DNA from: Phyllobacteriaceae bacterium
GTDB taxonomy: Bacteria; Pseudomonadota; Alphaproteobacteria; Rhizobiales; Rhizobiaceae
NCBI GenBank assembly: GCA_016711085.1
Contig: JADJTR010000003.1
Coordinates: 367,874-431,873 of the forward strand
DNA: 64,000 nucleotides
Reading direction: 5' to 3'
Below are positions 28,935 to 39,570 of this stretch, piece by piece. The notes under the pieces are model-generated. The model saw only the letters and a list, made by a program, of their open reading frames with translations. It made no database searches and was not told where the DNA came from. Both the position numbers and the translations under genes were made by a program. Positions within the stretch are counted from its first letter, which is position 1. Each line of letters starts with the position of its first letter.

Positions 28935-29204
28935 TCATTCGTAGTCCGGCACGATCTTCGGCAAATCGTCAAGGCCGAAACCGCCAACCTCGACGATCAG
29001 GTAGAACGCCCCGAAAACGACCAGCGCGGCCAACGTGTTGCGCAGCAGCACCTTGCCCATGTGACGGCCGGCCGGCGCGCTCGCCACCGTGCCCGGCGCG
29101 ACATGGCCGGAATCGCCCTGTGTTTTCAGGCCGAACGGCAGCATGACGAACAGCATTACCCACCAGATGATGAAAAAGATCGCGGCGAGCGTCACCCAGC
29201 TCAT
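28935..29204 (-). CDS. DUF1467 family membrane protein
   Basis: An 89-residue inner-membrane protein with two hydrophobic helices: VTLAAIFFIIWWVMLFVM near the N-terminus and NTLAALVVFGAFYLIVEV near the C-terminus. MLPFGLKTQGDSGHVAPGT between them is typical of this alphaproteobacterial family, whose function is unknown. I chose the ATG at 29204, 2 bp after the mce stop. It is the last gene of the 20 kb nuo-birA-rnj-mce unit. Confidence 0.85.
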   Translation of the reverse strand: MSWVTLAAIFFIIWWVMLFVMLPFGLKTQGDSGHVAPGTVASAPAGRHMGKVLLRNTLAALVVFGAFYLIVEVGGFGLDDLPKIVPDYE

Positions 29205-29206
29205 GA

Positions 29207-29611
29207 TCAGACCTGCTCCAGCTCGATCAACGTACCGCAAAAATCCTTCGGGTGCAGGAACAGCACCGGCTTGCCATGCGCGCCGGTTTTCGGGTTTCCG
29301 TCGCCAATCACGCGGGCGCCGGAAGCTTTCAGCCGATCGCGGGCGGCGAGAATGTGGTCGACCTCATAACAGACGTGGTGCATGCCGCCCGACGGATTTT
29401 TCGCGAGAAACGCCGCGATCGGCGAGTTTTCGCCCAGCGGTTCGAGCAACTCGATCTTGGTGTTGCCGACATCGACGAATACGACGCTGACGCCGTGTTC
29501 GGGAAGCGCCTGCGGGGCCGAGACGTCGCCGCCGAGCGTGTCGCGGTAGAGCGCCGTCGCGGCGGCGAGATCGGGCACCGCGAGCGCGACATGATTGAGA
29601 CGGCCGATCAT
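29207..29611 (-). CDS. mce: Methylmalonyl-CoA epimerase
   Basis: This enzyme interconverts (S)- and (R)-methylmalonyl-CoA in propionyl-CoA metabolism. It has 134 residues of vicinal-oxygen-chelate fold. The metal ligands are His in IGRLNHVALAVPDL, His in GGMHHVCYEVDHI and Glu in GTLIELEQV. FLHPKDFCGTLIE is also diagnostic. It lies 8 bp after rnj, a common alphaproteobacterial order. Confidence 0.93.
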   Translation of the reverse strand: MIGRLNHVALAVPDLAAATALYRDTLGGDVSAPQALPEHGVSVVFVDVGNTKIELLEPLGENSPIAAFLAKNPSGGMHHVCYEVDHILAARDRLKASGARVIGDGNPKTGAHGKPVLFLHPKDFCGTLIELEQV

Positions 29612-29619
29612 CGTTCCCC

Positions 29620-31290
29620 CTATTGCGTAACGAAAACGGTGACGACCGGCTTTTTGCCCCAGGCGTCCTCGGCGGCAGCGCGCACGGCGCGGCGCACGGC
29701 TTCGGCCACGAGGTCGAGATCCTTGCGACGCTGGCGCGGGATCGACTGGACCGCCTGTGTCGCCGCGTCGAGCAGCAGATTCTCGATGGTCTCGCCTTCC
29801 GTATCCTTCTCAGGCACGCCGATGGCGACGAGATCGGGTTCGCCGGCGAGTTCGGCGCGGTCGTCGAAGACGACGTTGACGGCGACATGGCCGACAAAGG
29901 ACAGCTTGCGGCGCTCGCCGATGGCCATTTCCTCTTCGGTGCCGACGAGCTTGCCGTCCTTGAATACGCGGCCGAAGCGAACCTTGTCGACGATTTCGGC
30001 CGCGCCCGGCCCGAGGCGCAGCACGTCGCCATTGCGCACCGTCGCCACCTCGCGCACGCCCGACATGGCGGCAAGCGACGCGTGCGCCGTCAGATGCGCC
30101 GCCTCGCCATGCACCGGCACGGCGATCTTCGGCCGCGTCCATTCGTACATCTTGCGCAGATCGCCGCGGCGCGGATGGCCGGAAACGTGGACGAGGGCCT
30201 CCTCTTCGCCGACGATCTTGATGCCCTGATCGATCAACGCGTTCTTGACCTGAAGAATGGCCTTCTCGTTGCCGGGAATGGCGCGTGAGGAATAGATAAC
30301 GATATCGCCGGCCGACAGCGCCACATTCTTCATCTCGTCGCGAGCGAGCTTCGACAACGCGGCGCGCGGTTCGCCCTGGCTGCCGGTGAGGATGATCACC
30401 GCCTTGTCGCGCGGGATGAAACCGAAACGATCCTCGGGAAGGAAGGCCGGCAATCCGTCGAGGTAGCCGAGTTCCGTCGACACATCGATGACGCGCTTCA
30501 TCGAGCGGCCGAGCACGAGCACCTGACGCCCGGCGTCGCGGGCGGCCAATGCGATGGAGCGGATGCGCCCGACATGGGAGGAAAAGGTGGTGATGGCGAC
30601 GCGGCCGGGCGCCGTTTCGATGACCTGACGCAGGCTTTCGGAAACGGCGGTTTCGGTCGGTGATTCGCCCTCGACCATGGCGTTGGTCGAATCGCAGATC
30701 AGCGCCAGCACGCCCTTGTCGCCGAGCGCGCGGAAGCGCGCCTCGTCGGTCTTGCCGCCGAGCGTCGGCGCCTCGTCGATCTTCCAGTCGCCGGTATGGA
30801 TCACGGTGCCGGCGGCGGTGGTGATGGCCAGCGCCACCGGTTCGGGTATCGAATGGGTAACGTTGATCGCCTCAATCGCGAACGGGCCGATCTCAAAACG
30901 GTCGCCGGCCTTGTAGATCGTCACCGGTATCTTCGGCGAACCCGGTTCCTCCTGGCGCTTGGCCTCCATCAGGCCGGCAGTGAACGGCGTCGCCCAGACG
31001 GGAACGCGCAGATCCGGCCACAGGTCGGAGAGCGCGCCATAATGGTCCTCGTGGGCGTGGGTGACGACGATGGCGCGCAGGCGATCGCGCTGCGCCTTGA
31101 TGAAGGCGATGTCGGGCAGGATGAGGTCGACGCCGGGATGCTCGGCGTCGGGAAAGGTGACGCCGCAATCGACGACGATCCATTCCCGCTGTTTCGGCGG
31201 CCCATAGCCGTAAAGCGCGAAGTTCATGCCGATTTCGCCAACGCCGCCGAGCGGCACGAAGACGAATTCGCTTTTTGCGGTGTCAGTCAT
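29620..31290 (-). CDS. rnj: Ribonuclease J
   Basis: A metallo-beta-lactamase/beta-CASP ribonuclease with endonuclease and 5'-3' exonuclease activity, used in rRNA and mRNA processing. It has 556 residues. The zinc motif VTHAHEDHYGAL is at residues 75-86, with GDWKID, DSTNA and SGHPRRGDL (beta-CASP) further on. The full length includes the C-terminal domain. Its ATG overlaps the birA stop by 4 bp. Confidence 0.95.
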   Translation of the reverse strand: MTDTAKSEFVFVPLGGVGEIGMNFALYGYGPPKQREWIVVDCGVTFPDAEHPGVDLILPDIAFIKAQRDRLRAIVVTHAHEDHYGALSDLWPDLRVPVWATPFTAGLMEAKRQEEPGSPKIPVTIYKAGDRFEIGPFAIEAINVTHSIPEPVALAITTAAGTVIHTGDWKIDEAPTLGGKTDEARFRALGDKGVLALICDSTNAMVEGESPTETAVSESLRQVIETAPGRVAITTFSSHVGRIRSIALAARDAGRQVLVLGRSMKRVIDVSTELGYLDGLPAFLPEDRFGFIPRDKAVIILTGSQGEPRAALSKLARDEMKNVALSAGDIVIYSSRAIPGNEKAILQVKNALIDQGIKIVGEEEALVHVSGHPRRGDLRKMYEWTRPKIAVPVHGEAAHLTAHASLAAMSGVREVATVRNGDVLRLGPGAAEIVDKVRFGRVFKDGKLVGTEEEMAIGERRKLSFVGHVAVNVVFDDRAELAGEPDLVAIGVPEKDTEGETIENLLLDAATQAVQSIPRQRRKDLDLVAEAVRRAVRAAAEDAWGKKPVVTVFVTQ

Positions 31291-32066
31291 CGCGGCTGTC
31301 CCGGGTCAGAGGTGAAAAAAAGGTCGCCGGCGGAAATGCGGCGGCGATCGCCATTGGCGAGGTCAAGCCATAGATAGCCTTCCGCGTCCAGTTCGGCAAA
31401 CCGGCCAGTGATCGTTTGGTCGGAAAGTCGAACCCTTACGGGCTCGCCTATGCCGCGGGCGGCGCGGAGCCAGTCCTCTCGAACAAGGGCGAATCCCCTG
31501 CCCGCATCCCATTGGGCCAATCGACGATCGAGCGCCGCGACGAGCCGTTCGAACACGGTTTCGACCGAAGTCTCCAATCCGCAGGCCCGCAGGCTGGTCG
31601 CCGGATAGAGCGTATCATCGGGATGGTGGGCGACATTGACGCCGCAGCCGACGACGACAGCCATGCGCCCGTCGGGCAGCCGCTCGCTTTCGAGCAACAC
31701 GCCGTTGATCTTGGCCCCGTCGACGAGCACATCATTGGGCCATTTGATGGCAAGGGCATGCGGATTGGCGGCGAATTCCGGCTTGAGGGCGTCGTAGACC
31801 GCCAACGCCGCGACCAACGGCAACGACCCCAATCGTTCGACCGGCGCGGGATCGATCAGCAATGCCGAGGCGAAGAGATTGCCCGGTTCGGAGACCCAGA
31901 CCCGCGCCGAACGACCGCGCCCGGCCGTCTGGCTTGCCGCCGTCACCCAAAGACGGCCCGCATCGCCCGCACGCGCCAATGCCATGGCTTCGCTGTTGGT
32001 CGAGGCGACGGCGCCGAGCGCCAATCGCCGCCAGCCATTGGCGAGGCCTGCGAAAAGCGCGTCCAA
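31287..32066 (-). CDS. birA: Biotin--[acetyl-CoA-carboxylase] ligase
   Basis: This enzyme activates biotin with ATP and attaches it to carboxylase carrier domains. It has 259 residues. ASQTAGRGRSARVWVSEPGN is the biotinyl-AMP loop, and KWPNDVLVDGAKINGVL the active site with its lysine. There is no N-terminal winged-helix domain, so it is the non-regulatory class I form. It begins 3 bp after nuoN and overlaps rnj. Confidence 0.95.
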   Translation of the reverse strand: MDALFAGLANGWRRLALGAVASTNSEAMALARAGDAGRLWVTAASQTAGRGRSARVWVSEPGNLFASALLIDPAPVERLGSLPLVAALAVYDALKPEFAANPHALAIKWPNDVLVDGAKINGVLLESERLPDGRMAVVVGCGVNVAHHPDDTLYPATSLRACGLETSVETVFERLVAALDRRLAQWDAGRGFALVREDWLRAARGIGEPVRVRLSDQTITGRFAELDAEGYLWLDLANGDRRRISAGDLFFTSDPGQPR

Positions 32067-32069
32067 ACG

Positions 32070-33505
32070 CTAAAAGAACGTCTTGGCCGCGGCCTCGGCC
32101 GCGCGGCCGACCGGTCCGCCGATCAGCACGTAGAACAGGATGAACAATCCCGACATGCCGAGCACGGCGGAAAGCTGGGCGCCCATGGGAACGAACCCGC
32201 CCTTGACTTCGTCGAACCACATCACCTTGATGATGCGCAGATAATAATAGGCGCCCACGACCGAGGCGAGCACGCCGATGATGGCGAGCGGATAGAGACC
32301 GGCCTGCACAGCGGCGAGGAAGACATACCATTTGGCGAAGAAGCCGGCGAGCGGCGGAATGCCGGCGAGCGAGAACATCAGCACGGTCAGGATTGCCGCC
32401 ATCACCGGATTGGTCGAGGCGAGACCGGACAGATCGGCGATGTTCTCGACCTGACCGTCCTTGTTACGCATGGCGAGGATGAAGGCGAAGGTTCCCAGCG
32501 TCATCACCAGATAGATCAGCATGTAGAGGGCGACGCCAGTGACGCCGGCCTGCGAACCGGCGGCGAGGCCGACGAGGGCGAAGCCCATATGGCCGATCGA
32601 GGAATAGGCCATCAGTCGCTTGATGTTGGTCTGGCCGATGGCGGCAAACGCGCCGAGCGCCATCGAGGCGATGGCGATGAAAGAGACGATCTGGCGCCAG
32701 TCGCCGGCGATCGGGCGAACGCTTCATGGGTGACGCGAACGATCAACGCCATCGCCGCCACCTTGGGCGCGGTGGCGAAAAACGCGGTGACGGGGGTGGG
32801 CGAGCCTTCATAGACATCCGGCGTCCACATGTGGAAGGGAACGGCGGAAATCTTGAACGACAGGCCGGCGAGAACGAAGACGAGGCCGAACACGAGGCCG
32901 ATCTCGCGCCCGCCGTCCTTGAGCGCGGCGGAAACGGTCTCGAAGGACACCGAGCCGGTGTAGCCGTAGATCAGCGAAATGCCATAGAGCAACATGCCCG
33001 ACGACAGCGCGCCGAGAACGAAATACTTCATGCCGGCTTCCGAGGACCGCAGGTTTTCGCGGTTGATCGCCGCCAGCACATAAAGCGCCAGCGATTGCAG
33101 TTCGAGGCCGAGATAGAGCGCCAGCATGTCGTTGGCCGAAACCATCAGCATCATGCCGAGTGTCGACAGCAGCACGAGAACGGGAAACTCGAACTGGTCG
33201 AACTTTTCCTGCCGGGCAAAGCCGCCGGACATGGCCAGCGTCACGACCGAACCGATGAGCACCAGGGTCTTCATGAAACGGGCGAACGGATCGACGACCA
33301 GCGAGCCGCCGAAAGCGCTGCCCTCGCCGGCCGCGAACCACATGGCGAATCCGGCGGCAAGCATGACAATTCCGGCGAGGCCGGAGATCAGCCACGAGTT
33401 GTTCTTGCCCGCGAACACGCCGAGCATCAGCAGCGCCATCGCGCCAAGCGCGACGATCAGTTCCGGGATCATGAGAGCGATGCTGGCGGAAAGTTCGGCG
33501 GTCAT
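32070..33505 (-). CDS. nuoN: NADH-quinone oxidoreductase subunit N, frameshifted
   Basis: An antiporter-like membrane subunit of complex I with about 14 helices. SALMIPELIVALGAMALLML opens the protein, with FPVLVLLSTLGMMLMVSAN and SFKISAVPFHMWTPDVYEG in the core. The rest follows in another frame (IGQTNIKRLMAYSSIGHMG) after a slip near 32715. The total of 1436 nt is not a multiple of three, so one indel explains it. It is the last nuo gene. Confidence 0.95.
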
Positions 33506-33516
33506 TTTTTCGTCCG

Positions 33517-35020
33517 TCAGTTGGCGAGCGCGGTTTGCGCCGCCTGCAGCGATACGGTGACTTGGTTGAGCAGGGCTTCGACAGACTTGGCCGTCGCGTC
33601 GAAGATCGGCGCGGGATAGACGCCGTAAAAAATCGTCAGCGCCAGCAGCGGCCAAAGCGTCAGTTTCTCGCGCAGCGTCAGATCGGCGAGGCCTTTCAGC
33701 GCCTCTTTGTCGAGCACGCCGAAAATGACGCGGCGATAGAGCCACAGGGCATAGGCCGCAGAGAGCACGACGCCGAGGGTGGCGAACAGCGCCACCCAGG
33801 TGTTGACCTGGAAAATGCCGAGCAAAGTCAGGAACTCGCCGATGAAGCCGGAGGTGCCGGGCAGGCCGACATTGGCCATGGTGAAGATCATGAACACCGA
33901 CGGCGTATTTCGGCATGTTGTTGACGAGGCCGCCATAGGCGGCGATCTCGCGGGTGTGCATGCGGTCGTAGATGACGCCGACGCAAAGGAAGAGCGCGCC
34001 CGAGACGAGGCCGTGCGACAGCATCTGGAACAACGCGCCCTGCACGCCGTTCTGGTTCATGGCGAAGATGCCCATGGTCACATAGCCCATGTGGGCGACG
34101 GAGGAATAGGCGATCAGCTTCTTCATGTCCTCCTGCGCCAGCGCCACCAGCGAAGTGTAAACGATGGCGATGACGGAGAGCGCGAAGACCAGCGGGGCGA
34201 AATCAAGCGACGCCACCGGAAACATAGGCAGCGAGAAGCGCAGGAAGCCGTAGCCGCCCATCTTCAGGAGAATCGCCGCCAGGATGACCGAACCGGCCGT
34301 CGGCGCCTCGACGTGGGCGTCGGGCAGCCAGGTGTGCACCGGCCACATCGGCATCTTCACCGCGAAGGAGGCGAAGAAGGCAAGCCACAGCCATTTCTGC
34401 ATGGCGACGGGGAACTGGTGCGCCATCAGCGCCGGAATGTCCGTCGTGCCGGCGCTGACATACATCGCCATCACGGCGATCAGCATCAGCACCGAGCCGA
34501 GCAGCGTGAACAGGAAGAACTTGAACGAGGCATAGACGCGTCGCTTGCCGCCCCACACGCCGATGATGATGAACATCGGGATCAGGCCGGCCTCGAAGAA
34601 GACGTAGAACAGGAACAGGTCCAGCGCGCAGAACACGCCGATCATCAGCGTCTCGAGCACGAGGAAGGCGATCATGTATTCCTTGACGCGCTTGTCGACG
34701 CCCCAACTCGACAGGATGGCGATCGGCATCAGGAAGGTTGTCAGGATGACGAACAGCATCGAGATGCCGTCGACGCCCATCTGGTAGCCGATGCCGCCGC
34801 CGAGCCAGTCGGCCTTCTCGATCATCTGGAAGGACGGGTTGGAATTGTCGAAGCCGAGCCAGATCAACGTCGACAGCGCGAAGGTGACGAGCGTCGTCCA
34901 CAGCGCGATCATGCGGATGTTTCGGGTCGCCGCCTCCGATCCCTCGCGGATCAGCAGGATCAGCGCCACGCCGACCAGCGGCAGGAAGGTGACCGTGGAA
35001 AGGATGGGCCACTCAGTCAT
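33517..35020 (-). CDS. nuoM: NADH-quinone oxidoreductase subunit M, frameshifted
   Basis: A proton-pumping membrane subunit of complex I. It starts MTEWPILSTVTFLPLVGV. MWPVHTWLPDAHVEAPTAGS and EDMKKLIAYSSVAHMGYV hold the conserved charged residues of the channel. The frame slips near 33912, after GGLVNNMPKYA, and continues with FMIFTMANVGLPGTSGF. The total of 1504 nt is one base over a multiple of three. The start overlaps the nuoL stop by one base (TGATG). Confidence 0.95.
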
Positions 35021-37011
35021 CAGAAGGAACTCCCGAGCATCACCCAGGTGACCAGCGCGGCGACACCGATGAGCATGGCGAAGGCGTAGTGGTAGAGATA
35101 GCCGGTCTGCAGCTTGACTACGCGGCCGGTGACTTCGAGGACGCGGGCCGAGACGCCGTCGGGACCGAAGCCGTCGATCAGCCAGCCGTCGCCGCGCTTC
35201 CACAGGCAGGCGGCCGAGCGCGTGCGCCGGGCGGACAAACAGGAAATCGAACAATTCGTCGAAATACCATTTGTTGAGCAGGAAGGCGTAGAGGCCGCGA
35301 TTGGCGGCGGCGAGCGCCTTCGGCGTCTCCGGCGAGCGGATATAGAAGTACCAGGCGGTGACGAAGCCGATCACCATGGCGACGAAGGGCGAGGCCTTCA
35401 CCCACATCGGCGCGTCGTGAATGGCGTGCAGGATGTGGTTGTCCGGCCCGGTGAACAGCGCCTTCTTCCAGAACTCGCCATAGCCTTCGCCGATGAACAC
35501 GCCGTGGAAGATCAGACCGGCAAACAGGGCGCCGGCGGCCAGAACGCCGAGCGGCGCCAGCATCACCATCGGGCTTTCATGGACATGGTGCATGACGTCG
35601 TGACTGGCGCGCGGCTGGCCGTGGAAGGTCATGAACACCAGACGCCAGGAATAGAACGAGGTGAACACGGCGGCGAGGACCAGCAGGCCGAAGGCGAAGC
35701 CCGCGGCGGCGTTGTGGCCCATGAAGGCGCTCTCGACGATGGCGTCCTTGGAAAAGAAGCCGGCAGTGCCGAGGATGGTGCCGGGAATGCCGAGGCCGGT
35801 CAACGCCAGCGTGCCGATCATCATCAGCCAGTAGGTCGCGGGAATATGCGTACGCAGGCCGCCCATGTTGCGCATGTCCTGCTCGTCGGAGACGGCGTGG
35901 ATGACCGAGCCCGCCCCGAGGAACAGCAGCGCCTTGAAGAAGGCGTGCGTGAACAGATGGAAGATCGCCGCGCCATAAGCCCCGACGCCAAGCGCCACGA
36001 ACATGTAGCCAAGCTGCGAGCAGGTCGAATAGGCTATGACGCGTTTGATGTCGTTCTGCACCAGGCCGACGGTGGCGGCGAAAAACGCGGTGACGGCGCC
36101 GACGATGGTCACCACCAGCAGCGCCGTGTGCGACAGCTCGAATAGCGGCGACAGGCGCGCCACCATGAACACGCCGGCCGTCACCATGGTGGCGGCATGG
36201 ATGAGGGCGGAAACCGGCGTCGGGCCTTCCATGGCGTCCGGCAGCCAGGTGTGCAGCGGAACTTGCGCCTCTTGCCCATGGCGCCCATGAACAGCAGCAG
36301 ACAGACGACTGTGATCGCCGATTGCTTGTCGAGCGCGTGGCCGAGGAAATTCATGACGGCGCCGCCGCCTTCGGCGGCATGTTCGCCGGCCGGCAAATAA
36401 TTGGCGGCGTTGGCGAAAATCGTCTCGAAGGAAATCGAGCCGAACAGCACGAAGACGCCGAAAATGCCGAGCGCGAAACCGAAATCGCCGACCCGGTTGA
36501 CGACGAAGGCCTTGATGGCGGCGGCGTTGGCCGATGGCTTCTTGTACCAGAAACCGATCAGCAGATAGGAGGCGAGACCGACGCCCTCCCAGCCGAAGAA
36601 CATCTGCACCAGGTTGTCCGACGTCACCAGCATCAGCATGGCGAAGGTGAACAGCGACAGATAGGCGAAGAAGCGCGGCCGATGCGGATCGTGGTGCATG
36701 TAGCCGATCGAGTAGATGTGCACGAGCGACGAGACGGTGTTGACGACCACCAGCATGACGACGGTCAGCGTATCGATCCTGAGGGCCCAGTCGACCGACA
36801 GCGCGCCTGATTCGATGAAATTCAGCACCGGCACGGTGAAGGGTTCGCCTTCCGAGTAGCCGACCTGGAAAAAGGCGATCCACGACAGCAGCGCGGCAAT
36901 GACGAGCAGGCCGGAAGTCACGTATTCCGACGCCTTCGCGCCGATCGAGCGGCCGAACAGGCCGGCGATCAGGAAGCCGATCAGGGGGAGGAAGACTATC
37001 GCCTGATACAT
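35020..37011 (-). CDS. nuoL: NADH-quinone oxidoreductase subunit L, two frame slips
   Basis: The distal proton-pumping subunit of complex I with its long lateral helix, about 663 residues. MYQAIVFLPLIGFLIAGLFG is the start. FGWEGVGLASYLLIGFW, PLHTWLPDAMEGPTPVSALI and NDIKRVIAYSTCSQLGYMF are diagnostic. Slips occur near 36262 (after LLLFMGAMGK) and near 35236 (before WLIDGFGPDG); together they restore the frame. It starts 2 bp after nuoK. Confidence 0.95.
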
Positions 37012-37013
37012 GA

Positions 37014-37322
37014 TCAACCCTTCATCGCATTAACGTCTTCGACGTCGATGGAACCGCGATTGCGGAACAGCACGACGAGGATGGCGAGGCCGATGGCCGC
37101 TTCGGCGGCGGCGACGGTGAGCACGAACAGCGCGAACACCTGGCCGACGAGATCGCCGAGCGCGTTGGAGAACGCCACGAAATTGATGTTCACGGAGAGC
37201 AGGATAAGCTCGACCGACATCAGGATGACGATGACGTTCTTGCGGTTCAGGAAGATGCCGAAGACGCCGAGCGTGAACAGGATCGCCGAAACGGTAAGAA
37301 AGTGGGAAATGCCGACGGTCAT
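37014..37322 (-). CDS. nuoK: NADH-quinone oxidoreductase subunit K
   Basis: A 102-residue, three-helix membrane subunit of complex I. HFLTVSAILFTLGVFGIFLN, VIVILMSVELILLSVNINFV (with the conserved helix-2 glutamate) and LTVAAAEAAIGLAILVVLFR are typical. The start overlaps the nuoJ stop by 4 bp. Confidence 0.95.
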   Translation of the reverse strand: MTVGISHFLTVSAILFTLGVFGIFLNRKNVIVILMSVELILLSVNINFVAFSNALGDLVGQVFALFVLTVAAAEAAIGLAILVVLFRNRGSIDVEDVNAMKG

Positions 37323-37945
37323 TGTTTCAGCCCCTCGCCGCTTTTGACCTTGACGATGTCCATGCCGGTCGCCGGCGTGCGCGCCACCTGGGCGCTGATC
37401 GACTGGCGGCGGACATTCGGCTTGTGGTGCAAAGTCAGCACGATGGCGCCGATCATGGCGACGAGCAGCACCATGCCGGCGATCTGGAAGAAGTGGATGT
37501 AGTCGGTATAGAGGATGTCGCCGAGCGCCGCGGTGTTGTGGCGGGTGGCGATGTCCGGCGTCTTCTGCGCAATCGCATCGCCGAGTTTCGGCGACAATGC
37601 ATAGCCGCCGACGACGACAATCAGTTCGCCGGCGAGGATGATGCCGATCAGCGCGCCGATCGGCGCGTAATCGAGCGCGCCGCGCTTCAGTTCGGCGAAA
37701 TCGACATCGAGCATCATGACGACGAACAGGAACAGCACGGCGACGGCGCCGACATAGACGACGAGGAGGAGCATCGCCAGGAACTCCGCCCCGGCCAGCA
37801 TGAACAGGCCGGCGGCGTTGACGAAGGCGAGGATCAGGAACAGCACCGAATGGACGGGATTGCGCGCAGCGATCACCATCGTCGCGCTCGCCAGGGCGAA
37901 GAACGCGAAGAGATAAAAGAATGCGGCCGATATGCCGGTCAGCAT
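37319..37945 (-). CDS. nuoJ: NADH-quinone oxidoreductase subunit J
   Basis: A 208-residue, five-helix membrane subunit of complex I. ARNPVHSVLFLILAFVNAAG, GAEFLAMLLLVVYVGAVAVL and FVVMMLDVDF match the family. The C-terminus after IGAIVLTLHHK is a hydrophilic tail. An 86 bp gap separates it from nuoI, the largest within the nuoI-N part. No terminator is evident there. Confidence 0.95.
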   Translation of the reverse strand: MLTGISAAFFYLFAFFALASATMVIAARNPVHSVLFLILAFVNAAGLFMLAGAEFLAMLLLVVYVGAVAVLFLFVVMMLDVDFAELKRGALDYAPIGALIGIILAGELIVVVGGYALSPKLGDAIAQKTPDIATRHNTAALGDILYTDYIHFFQIAGMVLLVAMIGAIVLTLHHKPNVRRQSISAQVARTPATGMDIVKVKSGEGLKQ

Positions 37946-38031
37946 GGTTCACCCCGATATTCGCGGCATGCGCCGCCGATTGTCCCGCGCCCGTTCGCCC
38001 CGAAAGGCCGGCCGGCGCGGCCGTTCAGTCC

Positions 38032-38523
38032 TCAGCGATAAGGCGCATCGGCGGCGAGATTGGCCGCGATTTCCCGTTCCCAACGATCGCCGTTGGCGAG
38101 CAGGCGCGCTTTGTCGTAGTAAAGCTCCTCGCGCGTTTCCGTCGCGAATTCGAAGTTCGGCCCCTCGACGATGGCGTCGACCGGGCAGGCTTCCTGGCAA
38201 AAGCCGCAATAGATGCATTTCACCATGTCGATGTCGTAGCGCACGGTGCGCCGCGTGCCGTCGTTGCGGCGCGGGCCGGCCTCGATGGTGATCGCCTGCG
38301 CCGGGCAGATCGCCTCGCACAATTTGCAGGCGATGCAGCGCTCCTCGCCATTGGGATAGCGGCGCAACGCGTGCTCGCCACGAAAGCGCGGGCTGATCGG
38401 CCCTTTCTCGTGCGGATAGTTGAGGGTCGCCTTGGGCGCGAAGAACTGCTTCATGGCGAGCACGAACGCGCCGGCGAAATCGAGCAACAGCAGCGACTTG
38501 GCGGCCTGGAGGATGGCACCCAT
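38032..38523 (-). CDS. nuoI: NADH-quinone oxidoreductase subunit I
   Basis: The peripheral-arm subunit of complex I that carries clusters N6a and N6b. It has 163 residues with two 4Fe-4S motifs: CIACKLCEAICPAQAI and CIYCGFCQEACPVDAI. RFRGEHALRRYPNGEERC precedes them. It overlaps the end of nuoH by one base. Confidence 0.96.
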   Translation of the reverse strand: MGAILQAAKSLLLLDFAGAFVLAMKQFFAPKATLNYPHEKGPISPRFRGEHALRRYPNGEERCIACKLCEAICPAQAITIEAGPRRNDGTRRTVRYDIDMVKCIYCGFCQEACPVDAIVEGPNFEFATETREELYYDKARLLANGDRWEREIAANLAADAPYR

Positions 38524-39570
38524 CACGCGCCTCCGAACAGTTTGATGACCGCCGCCGTGGCGACGACGGCGAAGAGCGAGATCGGCAGGAACACCTTCCA
38601 GCCGAGCCGCATCAGCTGGTCGTAGCGGTAGCGCGGCACGATCAGCTTGGTCATGGAGAACATGAAGACCACGGCCCACAGCTTGATCAGGAACCAGAAG
38701 ACGCCCGGAATCCAGGTGAAGGGCGCGAAGGGGAACGGCGGCAGCCAGCCGCCGAGAAACAGCGTCGCCGTCATTGCCGACATGGTCAGAACCGCGACCA
38801 GCTCGGGCAAGAACTGCAGCAGGAACAGCGAGGCGGAATATTCGACGGAATAGCCGGCGACGAGTTCCGGATTCGGCTTCCACCAGATCAAAGGGCGGCC
38901 GGTTCGTCTCGGCCAGCGCCGAGATGAAGAAGATGACGAACATCGGGAACAGCGGGATGAAATACCAGTCGAGGAAGGTGCCGGGCGGCAGGCCGAGCCA
39001 TGCGCCAAGCCCGCTCGTCTGCGCCTGGACGATGGCGTTCAAATTGAGCGAACCGGCGGCGAGCAGCACGGTGACGATGACGAAGCCGATCGAGACCTCG
39101 TAGGAGACCATCTGCGCCGCCGAGCGCAGCGCCGCCAGGAACGGGTATTTCGAGTTCGAGGCCCAGCCGGCCATGATGATGCCATAGACGCCGAGCGAGG
39201 AGATGGCGAGGACGTAGAGGATGCCGACATTGAGATCGGCCACGGCCCAGCCGTCGCCGGTCGGGATCACCGCCCAGGGCGCGAAGGCGAGCAGCACAGA
39301 GATGAACGGCGCGATGAGGAAGACGCCCTTGTTGGCGCCGTCCGGTATGATCGGCTCTTTCAGCACGAATTTGAGGAAATCGGCGAAGGGCTGCAGCACG
39401 CCCCACGGACCGACGACGTTCGGGCCGCGACGCAGCATCACCGCCGCCCACACCTTGCGTTCGAAATAGATGAGCACGGCGGTCGACAGCAGCACGGCGA
39501 CCAGCAAGCCGACGGTTTTCGCCAGAATGATGATGAAGGTCCAGAGCCAGGGAAATTCGGAAAACATCAT
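38523..39570 (-). CDS. nuoH: NADH-quinone oxidoreductase subunit H, frameshifted
   Basis: The membrane subunit of complex I that forms part of the quinone site. RRGPNVVGPWGVLQPFADFL, FISALAETNRPPFDLVEAES and ELVAGYSVEYSASLFLL are diagnostic. The frame slips near 38890, between EAES and ELVAGY. The total of 1048 nt is one base over a multiple of three. It starts one codon after the nuoG stop. Confidence 0.95.

Noticed and set aside
32612..36883. A single open frame of more than 1400 codons covering nuoL, nuoM and nuoN
   Set aside because: It exists only because indels remove stop codons. Each of the three proteins has its own start, and the frame contains long stretches with no resemblance to the subunits.
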